Shown: in pieces, positions 12,947-23,758 of the stretch
How the letters are laid out: every line of letters begins with the position of its first letter
Position numbering within the stretch: the first letter of the stretch is position 1
Source: Allium sativum
Taxonomy: Eukaryota > Streptophyta > Magnoliopsida > Asparagales > Amaryllidaceae
Length of the DNA: 64,000 nt
Direction: 5' to 3'
Assembly: GCA_030737875.1 (NCBI GenBank)
Contig: CM060918.1
Location: 768,360,552 to 768,424,551, forward strand
Program-made: the position numbers and the translations under genes
The notes under the pieces: model-generated
Seen by the model: the letters and a program-made list of their open reading frames with translations, nothing else
Databases searched by the model: none
Told to the model about the DNA's origin: nothing

Positions 12947-12952
12947 AATAAA
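12947..12952 (+). terminator. Candidate poly(A) signal, Tekay-1 LTR
   Basis: AATAAA just upstream of TTTCCGCTGT (12963-12972); the 3' LTR copy that would act in the element's transcript is at 21380-21385. Placement about 135 bases from the LTR end fits an R/U5 border. Confidence 0.5.
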
Positions 12953-13089
12953 AGTTATTGTTTTTCCGCTGTTTACAAATATGTGTTCTTATATCTGTCT
13001 TGTATATCTGTGACTTATACTTATAAACCTCCACCAAAATTAGGGCATTCCCTTTTAGAGTGACCCTAACGGAGGTGGGGTGTTTCACT

Positions 13090-13101
13090 TGGTATCAGAG
13101 C
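13090..13101 (+). promoter_or_regulatory. Primer-binding site of Tekay-1
   Basis: TGGTATCAGAGC, complementary to the 3' end of initiator Met-tRNA including CCA, two bases after the LTR. Confidence 0.95.
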
Positions 13102-13292
13102 ATAGGTTTACCAGATAAGATAAAAAGTTTTGAAAAATTATTTTCAAAAAAATTATTTTCAAAAAGGAAATTTAAAGAAGCATTATTTTTAAAGATAAAA
13201 TATTATTTTATTTTAAAAGGCAAAGTCCAATCCCCAAAGCCATAGGTACTATCTCTTATCCTTCGTTTTGAATCTATCCTTTTTGTTTCAGC

Positions 13293-13772
13293 ATGTCCGA
13301 AGATCTTAACTTGCCAGAAGGGGTGCCAATACCTGGTTGGTTTAGACGGTTCTTAGAAGCAAGGGCCACTCAGCCAGGTCCTACCATTCCTCCTCCCCCA
13401 GCTGCCGGAAATCATCCAGCTGCTGCGGCACCTTTTCCTCCACCTCCTCCTCGGGGAAACACGTTTGCTAAGATATGTAAAGATTTTAAAGCTATGGGAG
13501 GAAGGGATTTCCATGGAACTGAGTCCTTCGTGGCAGCCAGAAATTGGCTGAAAGAAACGGAGGACCTATTCATCATCTTTGAGGTAGAGGATAGACAAAA
13601 AGTACAATTGGCAGTGTGGCTATTGAAGGGCGAGGCTTCCTACTGGTGGGAAGTCACTAATGCTGAAAGACCAGTGGAGACATGGGAGGACTTTAGGGCA
13701 AGGTTTGAGACTAAATTTCTCTCAGATGCAGAAAGAAGTTTGCAGTTGGAAAAATTCTTATTTCTTAAATAA
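13293..13772 (+). pseudogene. gag: Tekay-1 gag, N-terminal part, ended by a nonsense codon
   Basis: The start at 13293 is chosen because it sits directly after a strong 3' splice signal and because Tekay-2 gag starts at the same point. The 159 residues include a short acidic N terminus, a proline/alanine-rich linker (about residues 30-52), then the conserved retrotransposon Gag core with the SYWWEV and WEDFRARFETKF stretches typical of plant Gypsy capsid. The frame stops at TAA 13770-13772 but continues unchanged in the same frame downstream, through the [13 protein letters not shown] region. The Tekay-2 codon at this point is a glutamine CAA, so this is a single C-to-T nonsense change within Gag, upstream of its zinc knuckles. 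Gag normally forms the particle that packages element RNA; this copy would give only a capsid fragment unless the stop is read through. Confidence 0.9.
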
Positions 13773-13796
13773 GGGGACAAGACAGTCAGAGAGTAT

Positions 13797-16700
13797 GTGA
13801 ATCAGTTCGATGAGCTGGCTAGGTTTGGGCTTGACCTAGTCAACACCCCGCACAAGAAGGCTCTCCGTTTCGTCAAAGGGTTGAATGAGCCATTACACAG
13901 TTTGGCCATGACCCATATACCCATGGGAGCCACGTATGAAAGATTGGTGCAAATGGCATTGCTGAATGAAGAGGATAAGGGCAAGAAGGAGACAAAGGCA
14001 GAAAGCACTCAAGGGAAGAAAGAAGGTTTGCAGCCTAAGAAGACAGACTTTAAGAAGGGCAGGAAAGGCAACAAAGAGAAGAGGAAGTGCAATTTCTGTG
14101 GCAAAGTGGGGCACTTAGTAAAGGACTGCCGGAAAAAGAAGGCCAAGGAGAATGGTGGGTTCTTTTCTTGTGGTGAGACAGGCCATAGGGCTAAGGACTG
14201 CCCAAAGAAACAAGGACAGGGGCAGAGGGCTGGATCCACCCCAGGGGCACAGGTTCATGTGCTGGAAGCGCCACCTCTGCAACAACGAGGTATAAATACT
14301 TCTGTAGAAAGTGTAGTTTATCTTTATGATCACCCCGTTCGCACTTTATTTGATTCTGGCGCATCACACTCCTTTATCTCATCTGCTCTAGTAGAATCTC
14401 TGCACCTAAAAACTAGTATGGTAGAGGACCCCTTAATTGTTTCAAACCCAATTGGGGGCCCAGCTCATTTGTCTATGATCTGTGTGGGATTGAAAATTTC
14501 TATTCTAAGCGTAGAATTTCTATGTAGTGCCTTTGTTTTGGGCTTTTCGGGGTATGGTTTGATTTTGGGTATGGATTGGCTATCCAGTAATGGGGCCATC
14601 CTTGATTGTGAGAAAAGGGTTGTTAGGCTCCTAACCCAGCTCGGTAATACTTTGGAAATTTCTTGTAATCCCTCGTATGCGGTTATGCTTAGTTATCTTG
14701 AATCGCTAGATGCCTCTGTTGAAAATTTGCAATCAGTTAGAGTGGTCCGGGAATATCCGGATGTCTTCGAAGAGGTAAAGGGCTTGCCTCCGAAGCGGGA
14801 AATAGACTTCCGCATATATCTTGTAGATAATGCAAAGCCCGTTGCGTTGCCCGGCAGACACATGGCTCCACGAGAAAGGAAAGAGCTCAGTAAACAGATT
14901 AAAGAGCTTCTAGAAAAGGGGTTCATTAGGAGAAGCATTTCAGAATGGGGCGCTCCGGTGGTGTTCGCTACAAAGGCGGATGGTTCACTCCGTCTATGTG
15001 TTGACTATAGGGAGCTCAACAAGCTAACGAAAAAGAATAGGCACCCTCTCCCTAGAATTGACGATTTGTTTGACCAGCTTGTAGGAGCGTCTGTTTTTTC
15101 CCAACTCGATTTAGCAACCGGTTTTCATCAGCTAAGGGTGGCTGAAGATAGCATCGATAAAACGGCGTTTAGAACCCCAGACGGCTTCTTTGAATGGCTT
15201 GTCATGCCTTTCGGCTTGACACATGCACCTGCATACTTCGTGGACCTAATGAGTAGGGTATTTAGAGATTTCCTCAACAAATTCGTAGTGGTCTTCGTAG
15301 ATGATATCCTTATCTTCTCAAAGAGTGAAGAGGAACATGCTCAGCACTTAAGGGCAATCATGGAAACTTTGCGAGTCCATCAACTAAAAGCCAAATTCTC
15401 CAAATGCCACTTTTGGAGAGAAGAGGTGAGGTTCCTTGGGCACATAGTATCCAAACAAGGGTTAGCAGTGGACCCTGCTAAGGTAGTGGCGGTACAAGAT
15501 TGGAAGACACCAAGGAATGCAACTAATGTCCGAAGCTTTCTAGGACTAGCTGGTTTCTATCGAAAGTTCATAAGGGATTTTGCGAAAATCTCAGCTCTGC
15601 TCACGAAATTGACCAAGAAGAATCTAGTGTTCAATTGGGACTTGGATTGCGAGTTTGCTTTCCAACGACTGAAAAGGGCTCTCACAACAGCCCCAGTTTT
15701 GACGCTGCCAGATGGGAGCAAGATGTTCACTGTTTATACGGATGCATGTGGGACAGGGCTAGGTGCCGTATTAATGCAAGAAGGAAGAGTAGTAGCTTAT
15801 GGCGGAAGGCAGTTGAAGGTGCACGAAAAGAACTACCCAACCCACGATCTTGAGTTAGCCGCCATCGTCTTTGCACTCAAGTCTTGGCGACACTATCTCC
15901 TAGGTGAGAAGTTCGAACTTTACACTGACCATAAATCGTTGAAATATCTTTTCTCGCAGAAGGATCTTAACTTGAGGCAACAAAGATGGATGGAGTTTCT
16001 TGCCTCGTACGATTTCGAAATCTCCTACACTCCGGGCAAAGGCAACGTAGTGGCAGACGCGTTGAGCCGAAAGAAATTGACCCTAAGCCCGTTGTTTGTT
16101 GAAAGACAAAGCCTAGAGTTTATAGCCAGCTTCGACTTTAGGCCTTCCTCCGATTTCGTACCAGGCTTGCTAGCATCTCTCGAAGTGCGCCCAACTTTAG
16201 TGGATTCAGTAGGGACAGCACAACGCGAAGACCCTCAACTTGTGGAAATAATTGATAGGCTAATTAGGGGTGAGACTTCAAGTCACCTCAACAGATACTC
16301 CATCGACGATAAGGGTTTGCTAAGGCGAGACGGAAGACTATGCGTCCCACAAACAAAAGATTTAATAAAGAAGGTTCTCGAGGAAGCACATCACTCCAAG
16401 ATGACGATACCCCCAGGCGGAGATAAAATGTACAAAGACATAAAAAGGACTTTCTTCTGGAACGGCATGAAAAAGGACGTGGCAGAGTTCGTTTCTAAGT
16501 GTATGGTGTGCCAACAGGTTAAGGCGGAACAGAAAAATCCTGGCGGACTGCTACATCCTTTGGAGGTCCCGCAGTGGAAGTGGGATAGCAACTCAATGGA
16601 CTTCATCGATGGGCTGCCTAGGTCTAGGAGAGGCAACACTAGCATTTGGGTAATAGTGGATAGGCTTACTAAAAGCGCCCACTTTTTAACTGTCAAAAGT

Positions 16701-17669
16701 AAGAGAACTGCCTCATCCCTAGCATCACTTTACCTTAAGGAAATCGTTCGACTCCATGGAATACCATCTAGCATTGTTAGTGATCGAGACCCCATCTTCA
16801 CCAGTGAGTTTTGGCGGAGTCTGCAAGAAGCAGTAGGAACGCAGTTATGCTTGAGCACAGCCTATCATCCCCAAACCGACGGCCAAACAAAGAGAGTGAA
16901 CAGAGTTTTGGAAGACCTTTTAAGGCTATGCGTCCTTGACTTCGGAGGGACATGGGAAGACCACCTTCCTTTGGTGGAATTTGCCTACAACAACAGCTAT
17001 CAAGCAACCATCGGAATGGCGCCCTTCGAAGCTTTATATGGAAGACCGTGCCGATCGCCCACTTGTTGGTGGGAGTCTACTGATAAGCTCGTACTTGGAC
17101 CAGATATGATCCAAGAGACTTCAGAGAAAGTAGACTTAATACGAAGAAGGATGAAGACGGCCCAAGACAGACAAAAGTCCTATGCCGACAAGAGAAGGAC
17201 CAACCTTGAATTTGAGGTTGGAGACAGAGTTTTTCTCAAGGTGTCACCACTAAGAAACGTTGTTCGTTTTGGAACCACAGGAAAACTGGCACCAAGGTTC
17301 GTAGGGCCATTCCCTATCATCGAGAAAATTGGGAAAATGGCCTATAGATTAGAGCTACCCGAGAAGTTGGCTGGAGTCCACAACGTTTTTCACGTTTCAC
17401 ATCTCCGAAAATGTCTACATGAATCTGCTGAGGTGGTAGAGCCAAATATCCTCGAAGAGGCCGAAGTGGAGCGCGAAGCAACCATAAGAAAAGTTCCAAC
17501 CCGCATATTAGGAACGGAAGTGAAGAAGCTACGCAACCGCGAAGTCAAGCTCGTCAAAGTTCAGTGGAGCGACGCCGAGGGAGACGCGACTTGGGAAACT
17601 GAAGCTAGAATACGCACTGCCTACCCTTTTCTGTTCGAGGGTACATCCTTGATCTTTCCTTTTCCTTAA
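13797..17669 (+). CDS. pol: Tekay-1 Gag C-terminus and Pol polyprotein
   Basis: 1290 residues from the first ATG after the gag stop; the true frame is fused to gag. In order: zinc knuckle one ([14 protein letters not shown], from residue 98); a second knuckle whose first cysteine is phenylalanine (residue 122); aspartic protease DSG (186-188); reverse transcriptase with FVDD (500-503); RNase H (D649); integrase HHCC zinc site (H865/H866, C902, C905); integrase core with D935 and D996; a C-terminal chromodomain (about 1236-1280, ending [15 protein letters not shown]). The third integrase catalytic position, 35 residues after D996, is lysine 1032 (AAG 16890-16892) instead of glutamate; the pol relic at 26170-26200 has glutamate there. 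The protein would cut its polyprotein, copy RNA to DNA and target chromatin, but integration should be dead. Single gag-pol frame and chromodomain are typical of Tekay. Confidence 0.95.
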   Translation: MNQFDELARFGLDLVNTPHKKALRFVKGLNEPLHSLAMTHIPMGATYERLVQMALLNEEDKGKKETKAESTQGKKEGLQPKKTDFKKGRKGNKEKRKCNFCGKVGHLVKDCRKKKAKENGGFFSCGETGHRAKDCPKKQGQGQRAGSTPGAQVHVLEAPPLQQRGINTSVESVVYLYDHPVRTLFDSGASHSFISSALVESLHLKTSMVEDPLIVSNPIGGPAHLSMICVGLKISILSVEFLCSAFVLGFSGYGLILGMDWLSSNGAILDCEKRVVRLLTQLGNTLEISCNPSYAVMLSYLESLDASVENLQSVRVVREYPDVFEEVKGLPPKREIDFRIYLVDNAKPVALPGRHMAPRERKELSKQIKELLEKGFIRRSISEWGAPVVFATKADGSLRLCVDYRELNKLTKKNRHPLPRIDDLFDQLVGASVFSQLDLATGFHQLRVAEDSIDKTAFRTPDGFFEWLVMPFGLTHAPAYFVDLMSRVFRDFLNKFVVVFVDDILIFSKSEEEHAQHLRAIMETLRVHQLKAKFSKCHFWREEVRFLGHIVSKQGLAVDPAKVVAVQDWKTPRNATNVRSFLGLAGFYRKFIRDFAKISALLTKLTKKNLVFNWDLDCEFAFQRLKRALTTAPVLTLPDGSKMFTVYTDACGTGLGAVLMQEGRVVAYGGRQLKVHEKNYPTHDLELAAIVFALKSWRHYLLGEKFELYTDHKSLKYLFSQKDLNLRQQRWMEFLASYDFEISYTPGKGNVVADALSRKKLTLSPLFVERQSLEFIASFDFRPSSDFVPGLLASLEVRPTLVDSVGTAQREDPQLVEIIDRLIRGETSSHLNRYSIDDKGLLRRDGRLCVPQTKDLIKKVLEEAHHSKMTIPPGGDKMYKDIKRTFFWNGMKKDVAEFVSKCMVCQQVKAEQKNPGGLLHPLEVPQWKWDSNSMDFIDGLPRSRRGNTSIWVIVDRLTKSAHFLTVKSKRTASSLASLYLKEIVRLHGIPSSIVSDRDPIFTSEFWRSLQEAVGTQLCLSTAYHPQTDGQTKRVNRVLEDLLRLCVLDFGGTWEDHLPLVEFAYNNSYQATIGMAPFEALYGRPCRSPTCWWESTDKLVLGPDMIQETSEKVDLIRRRMKTAQDRQKSYADKRRTNLEFEVGDRVFLKVSPLRNVVRFGTTGKLAPRFVGPFPIIEKIGKMAYRLELPEKLAGVHNVFHVSHLRKCLHESAEVVEPNILEEAEVEREATIRKVPTRILGTEVKKLRNREVKLVKVQWSDAEGDATWETEARIRTAYPFLFEGTSLIFPFP

Positions 17670-18221
17670 GTTGCGCTTTTATCTATCTTTTTAGATATAT
17701 TTCCTCGACCTTATCTTTTAGGTAGAAATCCTTTTGGATGGAAACATGTAATTGAAACATGTTATGTATGATGGTTGCAAGTGGTTGCAAGTGATTGCTA
17801 GTGGTTGCTCGTGGTTGCATATACACACACAATCTAGGTTTTAGATCGGCTCAGTCACTTCATATTGCATATGCATATATGTTTGCATTCGTATATGGTT
17901 GAACTTTAATGTGTTGTCATGTGGATGTTGCTTTTGTATGAATGATTGTGCACTCATGTAGAATCAAAATAGGAGATTTTGCATACATAATGGATTCATG
18001 GCACTTACATAATTCGCATTAAGGAGGTCAACTGAATCAGTAGACCGCCTGATTTTGCATTAGATAAGTACATGTACACACACACTTCGCATATGATCAT
18101 GAAGCATTAGAAGTCTTTTAAGGACAATGGATGCTCGTGTTTGATGGATGAGTAGATGGATGAATGGATGTTAGGATATACATTCCTCCTAACTTGAAGA
18201 TTTCGGGGACGAAATCCTTTT
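17670..18221 (+). other. Tekay-1 3' untranslated region
   Basis: Non-coding stretch between pol stop and the polypurine tract. It contains a short GTGGTTGCAA-type tandem repeat (about 17771-17820) and ends with TTTCGGGGACGAAA (18201-18214), an inverted repeat shared with the long-LTR elements. Nothing else recognised. Confidence 0.8.
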
Positions 18222-18234
18222 AAGTGGGGGAGAA
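18222..18234 (+). promoter_or_regulatory. Polypurine tract of Tekay-1
   Basis: AAGTGGGGGAGAA abutting the 3' LTR; primer for plus-strand DNA synthesis. Confidence 0.9.
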
Positions 18235-21200
18235 TGTAACACCCCGCGAATTCTATAACTGTGAAATTCACAAATTAAAGTATAATCAATTTCAAATCAA
18301 AGAACTAAGGGAAACGGGATACGCCATTGCGTTCGTCTCGGAAAAATACGCGAAATAGAGTCCGAGTTTTCGAAAAACGGAGTCCGTATGAAGAAGATAT
18401 GGCCTTCGGAAGTTTCTGAATTAAGTTTAAAATTCAAACAGAATAAAACAGTTTAAAATTCCAAAAGCGGGCCCAATGGGCCAGGGCGGAAAAACACCCG
18501 CCTAACGCACCCAGGTCGACTGGGCTGTCGACCTGGCCTAACCAGGTCGACAGGGCTGTCGACAGGGCTGTCGACAGGCATGTCGACCTGGTCCAGAGCC
18601 AGGTCGAACCCAGTCCAGCCTGGCTGGCCTATTCTATGTTGGTCGATTTTCTGTGGTCTGCTTTGTCATTAGGGCTAGGTGGCAGGCTCTAATTGGTCTC
18701 TCCTTAGGATGAATGGCTACGATCAATCCAAGCAACATCAATGGTCCTAATCAGTTCATTACCCCTATAAAAATAACCCTAGACTCAACCCTAATCTATT
18801 CATTCAAAAATAAGAACAAAGCCGCCATGTTGCTGAGGAACGACTAGGGGTAGCCACCAATTGGAGAGAGGATTAGGAGGAAAATTCTAAGGCATAAAGC
18901 AACTCAATCAAATCAAATCGCATCTTCAAATCCCTAAATTTGAGAATTCGCCACCATTGTAAGTAGAGTATTACTTTGGTATGAACAAATAACTGTGTTG
19001 GTTTGTATACTTGATTGTGGTGATAAGTAATTCATAATTTGTGCGTTACTATGGTTCTTATCGATTTGGAATATTGTATACGTTTGGATATTCTCGAATT
19101 TTGTTATTCAGTTATGAAAAACTACATGCGGTAGTTTTATGCAAGTGTACGTTTGGAATATTCGCAAATTATGTAATCCTTGTTGAAGCTACATGTATGT
19201 AGTTGTTTAATTGAAACTCATATAAGTTTGGGGTTTTGCTACTATGCCATCATAATGTGTATTTTTATACAAACATCATTTTTATGAAGTAATTGGAATA
19301 AGTTTGGGTTATCATAGTCCATATGAAATTATGTTGAAAATTTGGCATCATGATCTATGTATTAAGTCATGCTTTTGTACTAGAAAACCTATTTGCAAAC
19401 TTATGAATATGACTAGGCTATGATTGATATTTGGCATAATTGAAATCCATGTTAAGTCTATATTATATGATGACATATGTGGTACATAGCTAGGTTAGAT
19501 TCAAAATCCCTTTTTGCAAGTTTGCATGACTAAAGTAAAAATCATGATTTCATGTTAGAAATATTTATGCCAAGGTTATGTGAACAAATTTAACTATACT
19601 TTTGTATTAGCCACAAAAGTAGACACCTTTGTAAACATGTAGTAGTCTTATGAACATGATTTGCTTATGTTTGACATTATGCCTGAATAAAAATATAGGT
19701 TTATGTTGTAGTTAAAGCCTATGTGTCGATAGTGATATTCTTAACTTAACTACAAGTTTACATGCTTTGATTCATGTCACTTATGCTTTATGACCAAAGT
19801 ATATGTCACTACTATGCAAGTACACCAGTTTCTATTTTGTATTTCCAACGTCATATTGCAAGTTCATGCATTCACATTCCCCTTTTCGTGTATGTAATCA
19901 CGCTTTAAGCCTCCCCTTTTCGCATGGCTAAGTTGGGCTTTAAAAGGCTAAGCCCAACATATATATAATAAACGGACGTGTTAAACGGGGGGAAATAACG
20001 TTGGGTTAAAATTACTAATGAATGAAAATATAAAATAGAAGGGCCCAAATTCAAGTATGGGTTGGGCCAATGATAGGTGTAACCTTTACACCATTAACTT
20101 AATAATGGGCCGCAAATATTTACATATAAGAAAATAAAGAAGAAAGACAAAATATGTAAATGTAGAACATACGATGTGTTTAACCCGAGGTTGGATTGAG
20201 TTGTGATGTAAACCTGCCCGGAACCGCCCGACTGTCCAGTAGTCACAACAATACCTATCCAATGTGGGAGGTTAAACATGGAGCCCAATAAGGACCCGAG
20301 GTTAGACTGAGTTGTGGCGTAAGACTGCCCGGAACCAACCGGCAACAGGCAGCCACAACAATACCTTTCTAATGTGAGAGGTCAAGGCTTTAATAAGACA
20401 ATTAAGGCTGAGTCAGGATTGTTAGGATTAAGTGAACTAAAGACTTAATCAAAATGGAACATGCTAAACTAAACGGACTGGTGGGGGTTAGGTTAGGAAA
20501 CACTTAACCAACTTAGCATGTTGGCTAGAGATAGAAAACCTAGTAACGGGGGACCCTTTTCAGCAGTAACCCTAGAAGGTGTATCAGGATACCCTGAAAC
20601 TAGGCAGGGTGGGGCACGATTACTGGGCTGATTGTAAGAGGTCAAATCGACGGCGGTGGTGTAGCAGTGTAGGTTCTAACGGGGTGCGGGCGTGCACACA
20701 CTCCGGCGCAGAAAAATAAAGCACTGGGCACCAGTAGCATACCTGTGCATTCTAAGGTTGTGTCGGGCCGCCGCCATGGGACTTGATACACCCCATGGTG
20801 GGACCAGCATAGGTAACTACAACATCGGGGGCCGTAAGACACATGTAACTATGCGAGTAGGAGCCGATCATCATAGAATGGATCACACCACCCTGATTAT
20901 GGGGTGCCAGTTGGAAACTAGTTTATATGGGTTCAGAGATTAACATGGGGTACGATAGCATATTCGACCCTAGACAACTTAACCAAGTTATAGTGTTTTC
21001 CCACTTCTTGTTTATACTTATCATACCCAGTTCTTTATTCATAGACAGAATAGTACTAGACTTACTCAGGCTTTATGTCTGACTCTACTTTTCTTTCGTC
21101 TTCTTTTCTTCCGTCCCCCCCCCCCAGGTCCACAGGGAGGGAACACTGCAGCTTGACCAGCCTTAACATCCAGCTTGAAGAAGAGAAATGTATTGCTTGG

Positions 21201-21520
21201 ACCTTTTCGTTTGAAACTATGGCTTTGGACAAACTCTATGGGGCTTTTGCAGTTTATCTATGTTTTATTTATGCTTCTTTAAATGATGTAATCAAGACAG
21301 ATTATGAAAGTGTTATGTTTTTGGGAAAGATGTAAGACAATTATGGTGATGTTGTTGTAACACGTATTTGCTTTTATGGAATAAAAGTTATTGTTTTTCC
21401 GCTGTTTACAAATATGTGTTCTTATATCTGTCTTGTATATCTGTGACTTATACTTATAAACCTCCACCAAAATTAGGGCATTCCCTTTTAGAGTGACCCT
21501 AATGGAGGTGGGGTGTTTCA
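18235..21520 (+). repeat. Tekay-1 3' LTR (3286 bp)
   Basis: Same ends as the 5' LTR. Visible differences include an additional GGGCTGTCGACAG unit in the U3 palindrome cluster, loss of one short GTCACAT-type repeat, length change in a C run near 21115, and about two dozen point differences. Many are C/T or G/A. Confidence 0.97.
20179..20383 (+). other. Twin conserved hairpins in Tekay-1 3' LTR
   Basis: Second copy of the 11743-11947 structure. Here the upper stem of the first hairpin is better preserved: GTTGTGA pairs perfectly with TCACAAC, where the 5' LTR has one mismatch. Confidence 0.75.
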
Positions 21521-22400
21521 CCGGCCCTGACGATCCAAGGGTCGATGCGTTCTGATCCTGAGATTCGGGCTAGGCAGTCTCGAATTCGGTAAGGACTATC
21601 TTTTGCCTTGGTTCATGACGGAAATCCAATTTCCAATTACGTGACTGTGCGGTTTTGATTGTATATATATATGGCGACATGATATATGGTACCCATACCG
21701 TCTATGATTGATAGTTATGATTGAAATTGTTTTTGAAACATATAAACACTAGTAATAATATCAATTGCTTTTGTTTTATTCGTATCAACCATATTTTGGC
21801 CATTATAAGGTAAAACTCTATCCTCCGATTTGCGTTGCATTGTGTGATAGGAACTGAGTCTTATAATGGCTTCATTTTTTTAAAAAGCATTGCGATGTTT
21901 AAAAGAATTATTTGTTTTAAAGCACTGGCAATCCAATGGAGTAACCCGTTCCACGAAAGTGGCGTGGTCCTGTGATTAGCCATATTTTAAATGTGTTGAG
22001 TAGATTTCTCATACCAGTCCCATGACTGACTCGTAGTTTGTTTCACTTTCTAACTCGGGTGCCCCTTTTTCTACACGGGCAGTCTTGTATTCAGGTTTAA
22101 CTGGTTCTTTCTGGATAGCTGGAGCTGAAGATGGATTCTATCATTTATCTCTTTTTATGCTGTTAAGCTCCTATTGTACATTATGTTTGTTTCCGCTGTA
22201 AACATTTATGTATAGCTGAAATGTATTTGTACTAAGTATGATCCTGTATACTGTGTAACTCTGATGTTTACGTTTATCCAGTATATTCTATTGTTCATTA
22301 TCTGGTGTATTTATTTAATTCTGTCCTGCTATTACATGTTTCTGTGTTATATTCCAAGGATTACCTTGCCGCCGTCCGTACGGGGTTTGGAGTCGTCTCA
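21521..22400 (+). mobile_element. L1 5' LTR, right part
   Basis: Starts with the right CCGGC duplication (21521-21525) and ends GGAGTCGTCTCA, two bases before the L1 PBS. It contains a block shared with the tandem array and L3: CTCATACCAGTCCCATGACTG near 22008-22028, then GGGTGCCC ... CGGGCAGTC near 22058-22083. TTTCCGCTGT lies at 22190-22199. Confidence 0.85.
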
Positions 22401-22402
22401 TT

Positions 22403-22414
22403 TGGTATTAGAGC
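22403..22414 (+). promoter_or_regulatory. Primer-binding site of L1
   Basis: TGGTATTAGAGC, two-base spacer TT after the LTR. The same TT spacer precedes the tRNA copy at 27073. Confidence 0.9.
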
Positions 22415-23710
22415 TTTGGTTAAGCTTAGTTCTCGAATATAAGATATTAACGAACTCATCAGAAATAGAACCAGTAGTGTTCTAGGACAGGTAACTCTAT
22501 ACAGATAGGATCAGTAATATCCTAGTATGAGTAAAGCAGAATCAGAACAACTCGTTAGAGATGGGGTCAGAAGTTCCTCAGAACGAGTCGAGCATAATAT
22601 GTTTTTAAATAACGTATTTGTGATTATATATATAGTCTGGTTTTAGAAATATAATTTTCGAGTATATAAAAGATATATTTTTGAAAAGTTAAAAACAATT
22701 TGATTGTTGTTTGTGTTGTGTGATAGTAGATTTGATTAATTAAATTATTAAAATGATAGTTAATTTAATCAATAAAGAGAATAAAGGTAGAATTTATTCG
22801 ATTATATCACACATTGAACTGATTAGAAAATAGAAAGAAATATATACTTGTGCATTATATATGTTTGAGCTGGTAATTGGATAGCTGTTGAGTAAAGATT
22901 TTATTTGCGTGCCCGACAAATAGGTAAACCTTAATGAGTTGGATGCGAAATATTATTATATCAACTCCTGTGAATGCCGTTGGATGCGGAGTGCTGGTTA
23001 TTCTGTGTGTAAAAATAAATGTTGCCATAGGTTAGTAACAATTAATTTTGAACTACATTACATGGCATACTTCTGAAGATAGGCATACTTCATCATATAC
23101 CACATAAGCATTTGGAGCTTGTGTGACGAGGTGGAAGATTTACCATACGAGCAAGAGGCTTGTATGGCGATGACTATATTTTACAGGTTGAACTGATGAA
23201 TGATATGGACTATTTAAATTGTAACGATTAAATTGCCAGATTAAAAAAAACCCTACACGGGTCTGGAGTTGACAATAACCACATTTCTCTAGTTATTAGA
23301 TACGGCACACGGACTATTTATTTCCCACACGGGACGAGGTGACGAGGATTTATCCTCTGGAGCATTTAAAATACACACTCCCTCAGGCTTTGACAAGGTG
23401 ACGAGAATTTATTCTCTGGAGTTATTATCAATACACGCTCCCCTGTAAACACCAGAATATATCACTATTAATATGTGTATGCTTATTAGGATTTATTGGG
23501 TACCTAATACGGTCCAATAAATTTCCAAACCTCTCCCCGTACAAAGGAGGTTATGGCGAAATTTTTCGAAAATTCCGGGTGTTAGCCAAATTTTTAAAGA
23601 ATTTGAAAATTCTCAGAAACTGAAAAGTTGGAGAATGGAAGCCAGATTGAATGTGGAGTTGATTAATCAAACCACATTCGACTTTGTTCCTTTTCGGGGA
23701 TGAAAAGTTT

Positions 23711-23724
23711 TAAGTGGGGGAGAT
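23711..23724 (+). promoter_or_regulatory. Polypurine tract of L1
   Basis: TAAGTGGGGGAGAT immediately before a second TGTAACGACCC LTR start at 23725. Confidence 0.88.
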
Positions 23725-23758
23725 TGTAACGACCCAGAAAATCTGAACCAATTTAAAT
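23725..23758 (+). repeat. Truncated start of L1 3' LTR
   Basis: About 34 bases match the 5' LTR start at 5677, up to CAATTTAAA, then the sequence switches abruptly to pol. The rest of the LTR is missing except a terminal fragment at about 26975-27070. Confidence 0.85.

Larger units (their letters stand above)
9804..13087 (+). repeat. Tekay-1 5' LTR (3284 bp)
   Basis: Begins TGTAACACCCC and ends GGGTGTTTCA. U3 is short: the TATA box is at 10323, so transcription should start near 10355. An AATAAA at 12947-12952 lies 10 bases before TTTCCGCTGT, putting a plausible R/U5 border near 12970. R would then be about 2.6 kb and U5 about 0.1 kb. Small open frames within (for example around 12256-12507 and 12639-12902) recur in the 3' LTR only because the LTRs are near-identical. 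Confidence 0.97.
10516..13291 (+). other. Predicted leader intron of Tekay-1
   Basis: Donor GTAAGT at 10516-10521 lies about 160 bases downstream of the inferred start site. The acceptor is CTTTTTGTTTCAG ending at 13291, with gag ATG at 13293, one base into the next exon. Removal would delete most of the LTR R region, U5 and the PBS, giving a short-leader gag-pol mRNA that cannot serve as a template for reverse transcription. Tekay-2 keeps the same arrangement (60060-63155) with a GC donor. Inferred from splice signals only. Confidence 0.5.
9804..21520 (+). mobile_element. Tekay-1: near-complete Ty3/Gypsy Tekay (Del) retrotransposon
   Basis: Complete LTR-PBS-gag-pol-PPT-LTR layout, 11,717 bp, inserted in the L1 5' LTR. 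Assignment to the chromovirus Tekay/Del clade rests on gag-pol in one frame, a C-terminal chromodomain, the initiator-Met PBS, LTRs over 3 kb and TTTCGGGGACGAAA before the PPT. By eye the two LTRs differ by about two dozen substitutions, one 13 bp repeat-unit difference and one indel of about 8 bp, so insertion is recent. Four coding and structural points stand out: an in-frame stop in gag, a lost cysteine in the second zinc knuckle, a lysine at the integrase catalytic glutamate position, and a likely leader intron. Confidence 0.97.
22401..23724 (+). mobile_element. L1 internal domain, non-coding
   Basis: 1324 bp between PBS and 3' LTR start. It shares short blocks with the tandem-array internal domain, notably TGCCCGACAAA near 22910 and the segment CAAAGGAGGTTATG(G/A)CGAA near 23545. 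No frame resembles gag or pol. A TTTTCGGGGATGAAAA stretch precedes the polypurine tract. The size and lack of coding potential make L1 non-autonomous. Confidence 0.8.

Noticed and set aside
13770..13772. Programmed stop-codon readthrough between gag and pol
   Set aside because: The stop lies inside the Gag core, well before the zinc knuckles, and Tekay-2 has a sense codon there; a nonsense mutation is simpler.
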